From NCBI RefSeq assembly GCF_002949795.1, contig NZ_CP026692.1:124001-188000 (forward strand): a stretch of DNA of 64,000 nt, written 5' to 3'. Source of the stretch: Nostoc sp. 'Lobaria pulmonaria (5183) cyanobiont'. Its GTDB lineage: Bacteria > Cyanobacteriota > Cyanobacteriia > Cyanobacteriales > Nostocaceae. Under the pieces are notes generated by a model that did no database searches, had not been told where the DNA came from, and saw only the letters and a list, made by a program, of their open reading frames with translations. This document shows positions 1 to 11,100 of this stretch, one piece after another. Position 1 is the stretch's first letter. Each line of letters starts with the position of its first letter. The position numbers were made by a program, and so were the translations under genes.

Positions 1-1038
1 CAAACTCTTTACCGACACTATTTTATCAGCTTCATCTACTGTTATTTGCGCCAGCCCAAACTGTTCAATAACCGCTGCATTTGTCGTCAGATGCCTACTC
101 ACCTCAGCGACTCGATACTGACTTTCTTGTGAAGCTAAAGCAGCTGGCAATAATAACTGATCTGCTAAATGTTCATCCACTGCTGCGCCGGTGTAATGAA
201 ACTCAAGCAGTTGCTGACAAGCAATCTCTGCAACTGTTTCCGCCGACAACCGCAAACGCCCAAATCCACCAAAGCCAGTTAAGCTATTCTGATACTCAGC
301 AGTGAGGAAAATACCCGCCCCAGGTGCGACACCTCTTTCTCGCAAGGTCTGTACAGCAACTTTTAAATGGGCTGACCGTAACAAATTCTCGGCACGATTC
401 GCCATGCGTTGCGGAATATGAGAAGGCAATTCCGTCACCACTGCTAGCCCCCGCACCTGTTGTAAATCGCCCCGTTCCAACAAGTCGATCCCACCGAGTT
501 TACCACCGCCATGCACCTGTAACTTTACCTCTCCCCCACCTTGGGGATACCACCCCCAAGCGCCTAACTTGACTTGGGCCTCTATACCCATGCGTTGCAG
601 TATGGGCAGATAAACTTGCTCAATGTACGTCGCTGTCGGGCTAAAGTTCACATGAGTTCCACCCTTTAGTGTCACCAGGGAATTGCCAGATGCTAGCGCC
701 AAAGGTAAGAGAATTGTTTGAAGAACTAGAGCGATCGCACCCGCAGAACCACCTTGTTGTGCTTTACTAACATCAAAGGTATAAATTCCAGCTTGCACAG
801 CACTACCTGGGATGAATTCCAGCAGCATTGAACCCAAAGCATCACCTCGTAGTTGGGCATTACAAATTCTACCCGCCGCCCGAACTGCTGTTAAATGTTG
901 TGCTGCTAATCCTGGCTTTTTACGTCCAGCGCGAATGCCAGTAATTCGTATGGGTTCACCGGTGATGGCGGCTAGACTTAAGGAAGTACGAAGAACTTGT
1001 CCGCCTCCCTCTCCGTAGGAACCGTCAATTTCAATCAT
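1..1038 (-). CDS. rtcA: RNA 3'-terminal phosphate cyclase (3' end beyond window)
   Basis: RtcA uses ATP to convert an RNA 3'-phosphate to a 2',3'-cyclic phosphate, acting in RNA repair or end processing in the cytoplasm. The reading frame starts at the ATG complementary to 1036-1038 and stays open for 346 codons to the window edge, so the stop codon is outside. The N-terminus reads MIEIDGSYGEGGGQVLRTS, the family's opening motif. Further on are RAGRKKPGLAAQH, an HGGGKLGG-like glycine-rich stretch and a late GAAVDEHLADQLLLPAAL segment, all in the order expected of the family. The length so far matches a nearly complete protein of about 340-350 residues. Nothing suggests decay. Confidence 0.93.
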   Translation of the reverse strand, partial: MIEIDGSYGEGGGQVLRTSLSLAAITGEPIRITGIRAGRKKPGLAAQHLTAVRAAGRICNAQLRGDALGSMLLEFIPGSAVQAGIYTFDVSKAQQGGSAGAIALVLQTILLPLALASGNSLVTLKGGTHVNFSPTATYIEQVYLPILQRMGIEAQVKLGAWGWYPQGGGEVKLQVHGGGKLGGIDLLERGDLQQVRGLAVVTELPSHIPQRMANRAENLLRSAHLKVAVQTLRERGVAPGAGIFLTAEYQNSLTGFGGFGRLRLSAETVAEIACQQLLEFHYTGAAVDEHLADQLLLPAALASQESQYRVAEVSRHLTTNAAVIEQFGLAQITVDEADKIVSVKSL

Positions 1039-1182
1039 GGGCGATTTTGAGATGTTGGATTTTGGGTTATCCCCACGGCTGTTAAAATCAAACCACAAAT
1101 TATAAACGCCCAACAGCTAGCTTTTTAGAGGGAGGTTACACAAATATACAGAGAAATTTCTGATATGTATTTCTCTAGTTTG

Positions 1183-2550
1183 CTAATTTTGAATTTGGAA
1201 TTGAATAACCTTGCTTTTACCAGGGTTCATCAACCCATAAGGATCGACTATTTCTTTAAATTTTAACTGCTCGCGATCGATAACTTTTCTGCCGCCGTCT
1301 TCAATAATATACGTATGAGGATTGGCAATACTCACACCCTGTTCTTCGTGATAGCGGATAATTTCATTGAGGCGTTCTTCTGTGGTGTAGCGCACAAGTT
1401 GCAATGCACCAGGAACTACGACACCATTCACCCGAAAAAACTCTAAATGCATCATTACCTCATCGCCGAAGTAATTATACATCTGCTCTACTAGTTGCAA
1501 ACTGCGTAGGCGCAGCCCGCCAGAGGCATCACTAGGAAAGAGACTTTGTAAGTATGTAATACCAGTATCTACACTCCGGGCAAGTAAAGTGGTATGATTC
1601 CAGGAAAATTCTGCTAAATGTGTACCTTTGGCTGCTTCCTCATCTAGTTTTTTATATGTAATTTGTCCGCCGTATTGCTGCACCAAAGTCGGTAAAAATT
1701 CCAAACTTGGCTCGGAAATTATCAAAAAGACTGAGTGAGTCCCTTCAGGAATATACTCTTGTAAAGCGTGAAAGTACTGAGAAATTTGGGATGCAAAGAC
1801 AGAAATCAACTTCTTAATCATGCCATCAGCATTGCCAATTGCCTGACCAAACTTTGCTGCTGTCATAAAGTCGTCAAAGGTGACAATGACTTCTGCCCAA
1901 GGATAAGCTGGCCCTAAAGGAATTTCGACTTCAGTGATGATGCCATTAATTCCCCAAGCATGATTTACCTTTTGGACATCATCGCCGCGTAATGCGATCG
2001 CACGGGGTTCGTCTTCTACAGTTATCACTCGCAGTGCTAAGATATTACCGCGATCGGCTAATAACCCATATTGGATCGAGCCAATACCGCCACTTCCCCC
2101 AGCGATAAATCCCCCAATTGTCGCTGTGCGGTACGTAGAGGGTGCCATACGGATTTCCCAGCCGATTTCTCGTGTTTTTTTATCCAAAGCTGCCAACTTC
2201 ACCCCAGCTTCCACCCGCGCCACTCCCGGTTTTACCCAAAGAATCTCTTGCAGCCGCGTCATATCTAAAATTACGCCACCGTGCAACGGTACACATTGCC
2301 CATAATTCCCAGTTCCCGCGCCTCGCACAGTTATAGGTATACGATGTTTTGCACAGGCGGCTGCAACTTTTAAAACTTCTGCTTCATTAGCAGGACGCAC
2401 TACGATATCTCCAACTTTTCCCTCTAGTTTCGACACTAACACGGGGCTAAAAGTGTGATAATCCTGGGATAGTTTTGCGACTTGGGTAGAGTCGGTAATA
2501 GTTTCTATACCTTCTAGAGAATTAATCAGAGCATCTAATTTTGTCGTCAT
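1183..2550 (-). CDS. FAD-linked oxidase (GlcD/lactate dehydrogenase-like)
   Basis: A 455-residue flavoprotein with a PCMH-type FAD-binding domain near residues 45-215, including the TVRGAGTGNYGQ segment and the glycine-rich ATIGGFIAGGSGGIGSIQYG stretch typical of D-2-hydroxyacid oxidases and dehydrogenases such as GlcD. It probably oxidises a 2-hydroxy acid and passes electrons on; the substrate cannot be read from the sequence. The C-terminal half is less conserved but ends in a plausible FAD-oxidase C-terminal region (VDPYGLMNPGKSKV). Around residues 341-352 a short segment (SDASGGLRLRSLQ) is encoded by a REP-like repeat and looks like an in-frame insertion. The gene stands alone, downstream of a repeat-rich gap. 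Confidence 0.85.
   Translation of the reverse strand: MTTKLDALINSLEGIETITDSTQVAKLSQDYHTFSPVLVSKLEGKVGDIVVRPANEAEVLKVAAACAKHRIPITVRGAGTGNYGQCVPLHGGVILDMTRLQEILWVKPGVARVEAGVKLAALDKKTREIGWEIRMAPSTYRTATIGGFIAGGSGGIGSIQYGLLADRGNILALRVITVEDEPRAIALRGDDVQKVNHAWGINGIITEVEIPLGPAYPWAEVIVTFDDFMTAAKFGQAIGNADGMIKKLISVFASQISQYFHALQEYIPEGTHSVFLIISEPSLEFLPTLVQQYGGQITYKKLDEEAAKGTHLAEFSWNHTTLLARSVDTGITYLQSLFPSDASGGLRLRSLQLVEQMYNYFGDEVMMHLEFFRVNGVVVPGALQLVRYTTEERLNEIIRYHEEQGVSIANPHTYIIEDGGRKVIDREQLKFKEIVDPYGLMNPGKSKVIQFQIQN
1504..1534 (-). repeat. REP-like repeat inside FAD oxidase coding sequence
   Basis: On the minus strand this reads gatgcctctggcgggctgcg followed by cctacgc. The same GCGGGCTGCGCCTACGC-type core recurs outside genes, for example at 31201-31230 and in shorter form at 63168-63188. 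Here it lies in frame in the oxidase and adds about ten residues. Confidence 0.55.
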
Positions 2551-2570
2551 AACTTATATCCTTTTTTTTT

Positions 2571-2649
2571 AACGCAGAGAAACGCAAAGGAACGCAGATA
2601 ATTAACTCCTCTGCAAACCTTTGCGCTTCCCTCAGCGCCCCTCTGCGTT
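2571..2649. repeat. Imperfect inverted repeat (aacgcagag ... ctctgcgtt)
   Basis: The 9-bp ends aacgcagag and ctctgcgtt are perfect inverted copies, with further inward pairing between aacgcaaagg and cctttgcgctt. It fills much of the gap between the GIY-YIG gene and the FAD oxidase. Related words (ttgcgctctttgcgtcc; gcaaaggacgcaaagagcgc) occur at 20755-20772 and 60182-60205, so this is a dispersed repeat family. Confidence 0.6.
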
Positions 2650-2731
2650 TTAAAATCTTAACTCTCATGTTTCACAGCACTTTCATGCCACTTACTCAAA
2701 AAGTCAGATAGCGCACTCAAGCAGACAAAAA

Positions 2732-3394
2732 TCAATACTTAGTTTCCTGTGTCTGTGCGTCGATAATTACACTCCAGTCATCGTTTTTCACAGCAGCTTC
2801 AAGTTGACGCTGACGTTCGGCTTCACTTGCATCTATTGTTTCTGACTCTTTAGAAAGGGTTGTATCAGCCATTGCTTTCCGCAGTTTTAGCTTTTTCTCC
2901 TCGTAGGCTTGAAGTTGGGCTTCTGACATTACCGCCTTAGTCGCTTCACCTACCGTACTAGCCCACATTCCGCAATCAGTTGCATTACCAGGTGGCGTAC
3001 TTTCGAGTTCTGCTATCCACGCATCTCGCAAATCTTCCATTTCTTGACGTTTGGGAAACTTGAATGCTTGCACACGTACAAAAGCACACTTTTGCTCACC
3101 ATTTTGGCGAAGATGGCCGTTTAAGGAAAGCAACACATTCCGAGAATAGCCAATGTACTGCGTGTAACGTTCTGCATCTAATACTGCGTAAACTCCGGCA
3201 ATTTTAGCGTTCTGAGCAGCTACACTCCAAGCCTCAAAGTCAATAATTTCAGTACCATTGTTTGCCAGTTCAGGAGTTATACTCACCTCAATGGCGGCGT
3301 GTTCGTTGTCAGAACTATACAAAAAATCATGCAGTCCACGGTGGTTTATGGGGACATTTTGATGTTCAATTGGCGGATTGTGCTGAGTTTCCAT
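2732..3394 (-). CDS. GIY-YIG nuclease family protein
   Basis: A 220-residue protein with a GIY-YIG-like core at residues 67-125: GVYAVLDAERYTQYIGYSRN, followed by a hydrophobic LLSLNGHLRQ helix and a CAFVRVQAFKFPKRQEMEDLRDAWIAE segment. GVY and YIG stand for the two signature tripeptides. The C-terminal 80 residues are charged and probably helical (YEEKKLKLRKAMADTTLSKES). GIY-YIG proteins are usually endonucleases, but cyanobacterial stand-alone members of this size are uncharacterised, so I infer a nucleic-acid role without naming a substrate. The ATG at 3394 follows a gagatcaactgc stretch with a weak ribosome binding site. It is a single gene. Confidence 0.75.
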   Translation of the reverse strand: METQHNPPIEHQNVPINHRGLHDFLYSSDNEHAAIEVSITPELANNGTEIIDFEAWSVAAQNAKIAGVYAVLDAERYTQYIGYSRNVLLSLNGHLRQNGEQKCAFVRVQAFKFPKRQEMEDLRDAWIAELESTPPGNATDCGMWASTVGEATKAVMSEAQLQAYEEKKLKLRKAMADTTLSKESETIDASEAERQRQLEAAVKNDDWSVIIDAQTQETKY

Positions 3395-3565
3395 TGCAGT
3401 TGATCTCCAAGTTATTAATTAATGATGTTTACGACGAGCTTCTCTACGAGAGGCTACACCAATACTTACGCAAGTAAATATATGCCCTTAAAATATTGAA
3501 GCTTAAATCTACTCACATCTCCAAATCCTTGTTCTGACAAAGCAAAAACAACTATTAAACTTCTT

Positions 3566-4495
3566 ATGAATCAATTGATACCTAAAAATTGGATTTTCAT
3601 CAAACAGCGGCTCACTCCTTATTTATTTTTACTACCCGCCTTAGTTATTTTAGGCTTAACTGTCTTTTGGCCTGCACTGCAAGCGTTTTACCTCAGCTTT
3701 ACCAGCTATGAAGACATTGCCCAGCCGCCACAATGGATAGGTTTCGCCAACTTTCTTAAGCTTTGGAAGGATGCAGTTTTTTGGAAAACCTTGGAAAACA
3801 CTTTTTTATATCTTGTAGGTGTAGTACCAATTTTAGTAATTGCTCCCTTAATACTGGCAATTTTGGTAAATCAGAAACTGCGGGGAATGAATTGGTTTAG
3901 AGCAGCGTACTACACTCCAGTGGTAATTTCAATGGTGGTTGCGGGAATAGCTTGGAAATGGCTGTATGCAGAAAACGGATTACTGAATCAGTTATTTAAA
4001 GCTTTAGGTCTTTTTCCAGAAGGTATTCCTTGGCTAACTAGCCCAGCAAAAATTTTTGGCATTGTACCAATTTCTCTTGCCAGCGTCATGGCTGTCACCG
4101 TGTGGAAAGGATTAGGCTACTACATGGTGATTTATTTAGCGGGGTTGCAATCAATTCCCGCTGATGTGTATGAAGCCGCAGCCATTGATGGCTCTGATGG
4201 TATTAGCAAACATTGGGATATTACCATACCTTTAATGAAGCCATATCTAGCACTAGTAGCGGTAATTTCGGCTATTTCTGCGACCAAAGTGTTTGAAGAA
4301 GTCTATATTATGACTCAAGGAGGCCCACTCAGTAGCTCGAAAACGATTGTTTATTATTTATATGAGCAAGCCTTCAACAACTTGGAAATTAGCTATGCTT
4401 GCACAATTGGACTAGTGCTATTTTTGATAATTTTAGCATTGTCAGTTTTGCGATTAACTATTAATCAGCAAGGTGATGATAATATCACAATTTAA
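3566..4495 (+). CDS. Sugar-type ABC transporter permease (MalF/UgpA family)
   Basis: A 309-residue inner-membrane permease with about six hydrophobic segments. The first is LFLLPALVILGLTVFWPALQ (near residue 20) and is followed by the YLSFTSYEDI region typical of carbohydrate importers. The EAA loop is EAAAIDGSDGISKHWDITIPLMKPYL at about residues 205-231, the contact site for an ATPase. No partner permease, binding protein or ATPase lies next to it; the downstream gene is an unrelated relic. It must therefore work with subunits encoded elsewhere or be an orphan. Substrate is unknown, but the family handles sugars or glycerol-3-phosphate. Confidence 0.88.
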   Translation: MNQLIPKNWIFIKQRLTPYLFLLPALVILGLTVFWPALQAFYLSFTSYEDIAQPPQWIGFANFLKLWKDAVFWKTLENTFLYLVGVVPILVIAPLILAILVNQKLRGMNWFRAAYYTPVVISMVVAGIAWKWLYAENGLLNQLFKALGLFPEGIPWLTSPAKIFGIVPISLASVMAVTVWKGLGYYMVIYLAGLQSIPADVYEAAAIDGSDGISKHWDITIPLMKPYLALVAVISAISATKVFEEVYIMTQGGPLSSSKTIVYYLYEQAFNNLEISYACTIGLVLFLIILALSVLRLTINQQGDDNITI

Positions 4496-4582
4496 TATTG
4501 CCTGAATTTAAATATATTAAATATAGACAAATCATCTTCTCTCAGCCCCGATAATCTGAAAATATTCAAATATCGAGAGTGC

Positions 4583-5159
4583 ATGAAAACAGACACGATT
4601 TTTTACATCTTATTCCAAACTCTTCCAGGTGTGTTATTTTAACTTTTGGAACAATCGCAAGCTTTAGCATTACACTACCAATTTACCTCAGTACAAATCA
4701 AATAATTAGCACGTTGCATCGATGGCTTCATTAGCTCCACAGCAAATTCGTATAATTTATTTAGACGAGTTAGATGATGTACCATCACCTTCGATTGGGC
4801 TAGGCATAATTAAGTTAGTACTTGCAGCAGAAGATCAAGCCGTACAGCAAGCGAAAAACTTGATAAAACAAGTACAAAAAACGGATGAAGCTAACCGTAG
4901 CAATCTTTTAGAATTAGTAGAGAGAATGCTTATCTACAAATTTGTAAACAAAACTCAGCAGGAGTTAGAAGCGATGTTTGGATTAACCGATTGGAGACAA
5001 ACTAAATTTTACCAGGAAGTAAAGGAAGAAACAAAGCTCGATACGATACCACGTCTACTTAAGTTTGGTTTAAGTATAGAGCAAATTGCTGAAGCATTAG
5101 AATTGGATGTTAAACAGATACGACAAGCTATTGAGAAGCAAGGAGAAGAGAGAACATAA
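4583..5159 (+). pseudogene. Rpn-family nuclease/transposase-like (DUF2887) relic
   Basis: At 4583 a frame opens with MKTDTIFYILFQTLPGVLF and stops. In another frame LLEQSQALALHYQFTSVQIK follows and stops again. From 4722 a 145-residue frame carries the C-terminal part (IIYLDELDDVPSPSIGLGIIKLVLA, then a helical tail). Together these are the start and end of an Rpn/DUF2887-type PD-(D/E)XK protein with a frameshift near 4640 and loss of the middle, including most of the nuclease core. The last 145 codons could still be translated, but a functional enzyme is unlikely. Intact relatives lie at 61078-61968 and 62238-63077. Confidence 0.75.
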
Positions 5160-5191
5160 AGAGTAATTTGTAATTTAAGAGATTTATTTAT

Positions 5192-8100
5192 TTAAAACCG
5201 CGTTTGATATTCCACTACTGCACGACTGTCATCAGTTAAGTTAGTGGAAGCACGCACACGAAATTCATTGTTTATCCGGTAATTAATACCCCATTGGAAG
5301 GGGTCGTTTGTTGTCAAAATTTTAATACTGGAAACGGATATTTTAGAAGAAATGTCAACCCCAGCCTCCGCTGCTAATTCTAAAGATGAATTGCTTCTTC
5401 CAGCTTCGGGATTCTCAGAAATAACGGTAGGAAATATCCGCAGTTCACTTAAGCCAAAGGTACTTCCAATCTGGTTAAAAGCTGACTGAAAATTGTTAAA
5501 CACAGCCGAACCTGCGATGTTAATCAGACCTAAAGTACTGTCTGCACGTCCTTGGGTGTCTACAAATCCACCTCCTAAAAGAGCAACAATTTCAGTTTGA
5601 CTACGTGACGGACTACTTGTTAATTCTAAATTTTTATCCAATTTGCTGGCTAAACCGTTGATAGTGGCTTCGACTCGAACACTCTCTAACGCTGATAAAC
5701 CTGTGGAATTTACCCGCCCAAAGTCATTACTTTGAATTACATCCAGTACTTTGGCAAATAACCGAATATCTAAGTTGGGGTCGCGGGGTTGAGAAGGACT
5801 AAAAGTTGCAGTGTGTTTATAGCCACGAACAAGGTTAAATTGGGTAGTAAATAAATTCACCCCACCTTTTTCTAACTGGATAGTACCATCGGGTATTGGC
5901 TGATTAATTGAGCCGTTAACTATGAGATTACCAGTTGCGCGGAAACTGAGAATAGGTGGACGGGTAATTTGGACGTTTTTACCGAGTTCTAAATCTAGAT
6001 TATTAAATCTAGCAATCGCATTTCCCGTCCCATTTTCAATTTCAAATTTGCTCTGCTTATTGGCTTTGGTGGGTGATACACCAAAACTACCATTTGCAGA
6101 TGAAGCGGTGCTGGTAGATTCTGCGAGCAATACCTGACCATCAAATAAATTTACTTGACCGCCAATTACTGGGTTAAGGGCAGAACCAGTAATCTGTAAA
6201 TTGCCGCTAGCACCTCCCAGGTAAAGTCCCTTTAGAGTTAACTTCAGCCGATCGAGATTAACAGTCAGAGGATTTTTGATAGTTATGTTCTCATTGTTGA
6301 AAATGGGAATTTCACCAGCAGCTTCTACCGTCCCACGGCTAAATCTACCTTGAAGATTTTCTACTAAGATACTGTCAAAATTAAACAGTACTCTACCTGT
6401 GACGCGTCTCAACTTACCTGGCAAAGCCTGGGCTGAAAAAGTAGCATTATTAATAGTAGCAATTCCATTTACTTCGGGTTTTTGCAGTGTTCCCCGCACT
6501 TTGAGGTCTACTTCTCCTTCACCTTTCTCAAATACCACTTGATTAGTCAATGCGTTTAATAGTGCCAATCCCTCGTTTTCCAACTTCATATCTAAACTGA
6601 TTTGATCGCTGTCTGGTGCGACGGAAGCAAAAGGTAATTTATAAGGGATACTGCCAGTAATATCAACGGGTTTTGGCCCAGCAACTGCTACAGTACTACC
6701 AAAGTTTAAGCGTCCATTGGCATAGCTGAAACTTGCGATCGCTGACTCTATTTTGTTCTGATTTAGTATTCCTTCTGTGATTTGCAATTCCCCTCTAGCT
6801 TGGGGATTAGCAATACTACCTGCTAAAGCTGCTGTAGCGTTAAGATTACCTGTGATTCCAATTGGTAGTTTGACAACATTATTCAATAGTTGTACTGGAA
6901 AATTATTCACCCGTAACTGACCAGATTGTTCATCACCACCAACGTTACCCGTAAAGGCAATCAGCCTGTTTTGAGACTGGATTCGTAATGGTCGCAAACT
7001 CAAAACACCGTTCTCAAAGTTGCCTTCGGCAATCACTTGATCAGCAGTATAAAAACGATTTGGTTCTTCCTTTTTACCCCAGACAAACTTTTGTCCATTC
7101 AAATTAAAATCCACTGATAATCCATTAGCTGTAGCTGTATTTACAGCCACTTCCCCATTGAAAGTCCCCTTTAAGTCTGCCAAATCTGGTATGGGAGTAG
7201 AATTAAGTCGCTGTTCTTCCTGTTCTGCCAGCAAAGCTTGAATTTCAGAAAACCGTTGGATTTGGGTGAATAAGGGTTCGTTTGGCGTTCCTTGGGGGTT
7301 GGTAGTCAGATCCGCTGCTGTGCCGTAGATTTCTGCTGAACCACCGGGCAAATTTTGTAAATCAAATATCTTTGCTACAGCTAGAACATCTTGGATCTCA
7401 CCCTGGTTGACGTTGATTTTACCTTGTAGTTGAGGGCCTTTAGCACTTTGAGCAAAAGTACCGACAAGGGCGTAGCGACTTTTCCCCTTGACAAATTCGC
7501 TACTTGCGAGTGTGGCTTTACCGTCACCGTAGCGGAATTGAGCAGCTATTCGATCGCCTTTAATCCGGCCAATTTGGGGATTTGCGATCGCTAAATTCCC
7601 CGTTGTTGCCAATGTCTGCTGATTAAACAACAAATCCCCAGTTAACAATCCAGCTATCTTACCAGCACCCAGTCGAGTAATTGGTGGCGGAGTCAAATTC
7701 AATATTTGTAAGGGGAAATTAGCAACTTTCACTGCCCAATCATTCCCTTGAACATTACCTATGGCTGATGCTTGCTGCCATTTGACTAAGAAAGATTTCG
7801 GGTGATTATTGGCATCTAAATTGAAGGATAAGCGATCGCTATTTCCCGCCAAGTTCAAACTCAAACCGCGTCCCTGTGCGGTATCGATGTTTCCAGTTAA
7901 CAACGGCTCAAAAGCAATATCTTCAACAACTAAGTCTCGTAAATTAATTTGCCCTACTACATTTGGCAAGGGTAGTTTACCAGTGATTTGTCCATTAAAA
8001 TCTACTCTTCCCGCCACAGCAACCTGATTAGGAAGATTAATTGGTAACTGTTTTAAGTTGTAATTCTGCGCCTGGACGTTGAGATTTAGGGCAGTAATTT

Positions 8101-11100
8101 CCGGTATACCTACCTTTGTTGCATTGGCTAATATGTTACCAGTCACACTTAAACCGGGAGCCGTTGCTCGCTCAATGGTCAGTCTTTCACCACTCCAAGC
8201 GATTGCAGCACTCAGGGGTCGTTCAAGACCAGGAATACCTTGGGATAATTGCACCTGTCCAGCAGCACGCACATCAGCTAATTTAGACGATCCGAGCGTG
8301 CCAGCTAATTGTAACTGACCGCCAAACTGACCCCTTAATTGCTGATTTAATCGATTTAATTCCACACCAGCAGCATTAACTACAGCTTGATAGCGCCCAT
8401 TAGCTACTTGGATATTAGAGGCTGTAATATTTCCACCTGCAACATCCAGCCGTCCCTGACCACTGGCTTGGATAGTTCGTGGTTGAAAGGATTCAACAGA
8501 ACCCGCCACGTTTGCTTGACCAGTTAACGTCCCTCGTAACTGCGGTGGTACTGCTGCTAACTGCTGTAAAGGTACATTAGTTGCCTGAACTTGCGCCTGA
8601 TATACACCATTACCCACTTGGATATTAGAGGCTGTAATAGTTCCACCCGCAACATTTACCCGCGCCTGACCGTTGGCTTGAATAGTTTGCGGTTTAAAAG
8701 AATCAACAGAACCTGCCACATTTACTTGACCAGTTAACGTCCCTCGAAATTGCGGTGGTACTGCTGCCAACTGCCGCACAGGTACATTAGTTGCCTGAAC
8801 TTGTGCCTGGTATACACCATTATCCAGTTGGATATTAGAGGCTGTAATAGTCCCACCCGCAACATTTACCCGCGCCTGACCGTTGGCTTGAATAGTTTGT
8901 GGTTTAAAAGAATCAACAGAACCCGCTACGTCGAACTGACCAGTTAACGCCCCTTGAAACTGCTTTGGCACTGTTGCCAATTGCTGCACAGGCACATTCT
9001 TAGCCTGAACTCGCGCCTGATAGACACCATTCGCCACTTGAATATTAGAGGCTGTAACCGTACCGCCACCAATAGCAAGGCGGCCCTCACCACTGCCACG
9101 GAAGGTTTTCAGGCTGAAATTATCTCTGCTACCTGCGATTTGGAACGTTCCCGCTAAAGGATTATTTAAAGCTGGGGGAGACTGTTTTAATATTTGTCCC
9201 AACCGTACACCATTAGCTACAAGTTGAGCCGAGAAGCTTTGGTCTTGCAGTTGGATATTAGAAACTGCAACTGTGCCGCCACCAATTTGAACTCCTGCAC
9301 CATCACTGCGAATTGTGGCAATTTTAAATGGTGCTGTGCTGCCTGAGAGGAGGAGACGACCATTGAATTGTGCCCCAGCCAAAGAGACATTTTGCAGTTG
9401 ACTTTTGTCTACAAAGGGTTCTAATTTTACCCCAGAGGCAACAGCTACAGCTTGCCAACGCTCATTGGCATAACTACCAGTTGCCCTGACAGTACCACCA
9501 CTTACATTCAGAGCCACATTACGGAAAGAGACGGTGCGATTTGGAGCGATGCCTCCGGCAACCCCAGAGGGGAACGCAACTTCGCCTGTACCGGGGTAAG
9601 TTCCATTGGGAGCTTGAAACTGTACCACAGTTTGGACATTGGTGGGAGCGCCAGTTAGTTGAGCTGTACCTGAGACATTGCCGATTTGAAAGGTGGGTGT
9701 TATTTCATAAACTTTGGCGATCGCATCTCCTGGAACATTCTTGGCAGCGAAATTTAAATCCAGTTGCGGGCTTTTACCAAGTTGAATTGTACCAGCACCC
9801 GTAATCTCACCACCAATTTTAGCTTTACCTTGAATATCTTTTAGGGTAATTAAAGAGGAACTAGTAACAAGCTCAAACTTACTACTGATATTATTAAAAT
9901 CAACTTTGTCAATTCGGGCAGTTTGAATCGTGGCAACTGAGCCGGAAAGAATTGGCTCTTTTGTCGATCCAGTAATCTGCAAAGAAGCTTGTACTTGTCC
10001 AGCGATCGGCACAGGTAGTTTTACCTTGAGAGTCTCCTGGGCATTCGCCAAACTCACCGCATTTACACGCGCTGCCAACTTAAAGCCTGCTTTAGAGTCG
10101 ATGATTCCCGTAGCCACTAAAGGAATTTTGCCGTAGTTGCTAGTAACATTATTTAACTGCAACTCCGTTCCTTGGAAGTGGAGGTTTCCTTGGCTATTGC
10201 TCAATAATTGCGGGACTTTGGGTATTTGAAGCGTTACCCCTTGCACAGTAGCGTTGCCAAACAATAAACTCTGCTGTCCTGGTGTCAACCGAACTAACAA
10301 GTCGCCATTAGCTCGACCCGCCTGTAAGTTCACTGGTAACTTAATCAACCGAGTAATATTCTCAGCCAGAAAATCTTGTGCTTGCACTTGGAAGTTCCCT
10401 GCTAGCACCCTAGAACGTGTCTCTCCCTGAATGGAAATATTGCCACCACTGTCTGCTTGACCCCCGACTTCAAACCGTATCAACTGGTTGTTTGCTAAAA
10501 GTTGAGCAGAGCCGTTGAGTTGAGAAAATAGCACGGGTAAGTGCTGAGTCTTGTTAGCGGTAACGGGGCGTTTAGGCAGTGCTGAGTTAGAAATTGGGTA
10601 TTTTCCTTTGCCCCCCTGCCCCCCTGCCCCCTCATTTACCCCTACTCTCTTCTGCGGCATCAATGCCAGCTTGGCATTGCGAAACCGCAGATTTTCCAAA
10701 TCGGTTTTAATGGCACCCTCTTTACCTGACGACGCTATAGTAGTGGAAACCCAGCGTCCTTGGTCATTTTGTTCAATGTAAATATCTGGGTTGACTAAGG
10801 TGACATCTAGCTTTAAATGGTGGTTAAAGATTAATTGCAACAGATCAAAACCCACCTCTACAGATTCGACTGTGGCCCGATCTGGATCTGTGGGTGTGGG
10901 TGGGATAGTTGAAGCCCCAAACTGCACTCCCGTCAATGAAAATTGTGTAACTCTTCCCAGGTTTACCGGACGGTTGAGTGTAGTAGTGAGACTTTGTTGT
11001 GCCAAGGGTGTTAACTCTGTTTGAACAAAAGTCCACAACCGCCAAATACCGACAATCACTCCTAACAGTAAAAGTCCGCTCAAAGCAATGCTACCCCGAC

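Noticed and set aside
81-1018. Short plus-strand frames over the first kilobase
   Set aside because: They are antisense shadows of rtcA, whose minus-strand reading is strongly conserved.
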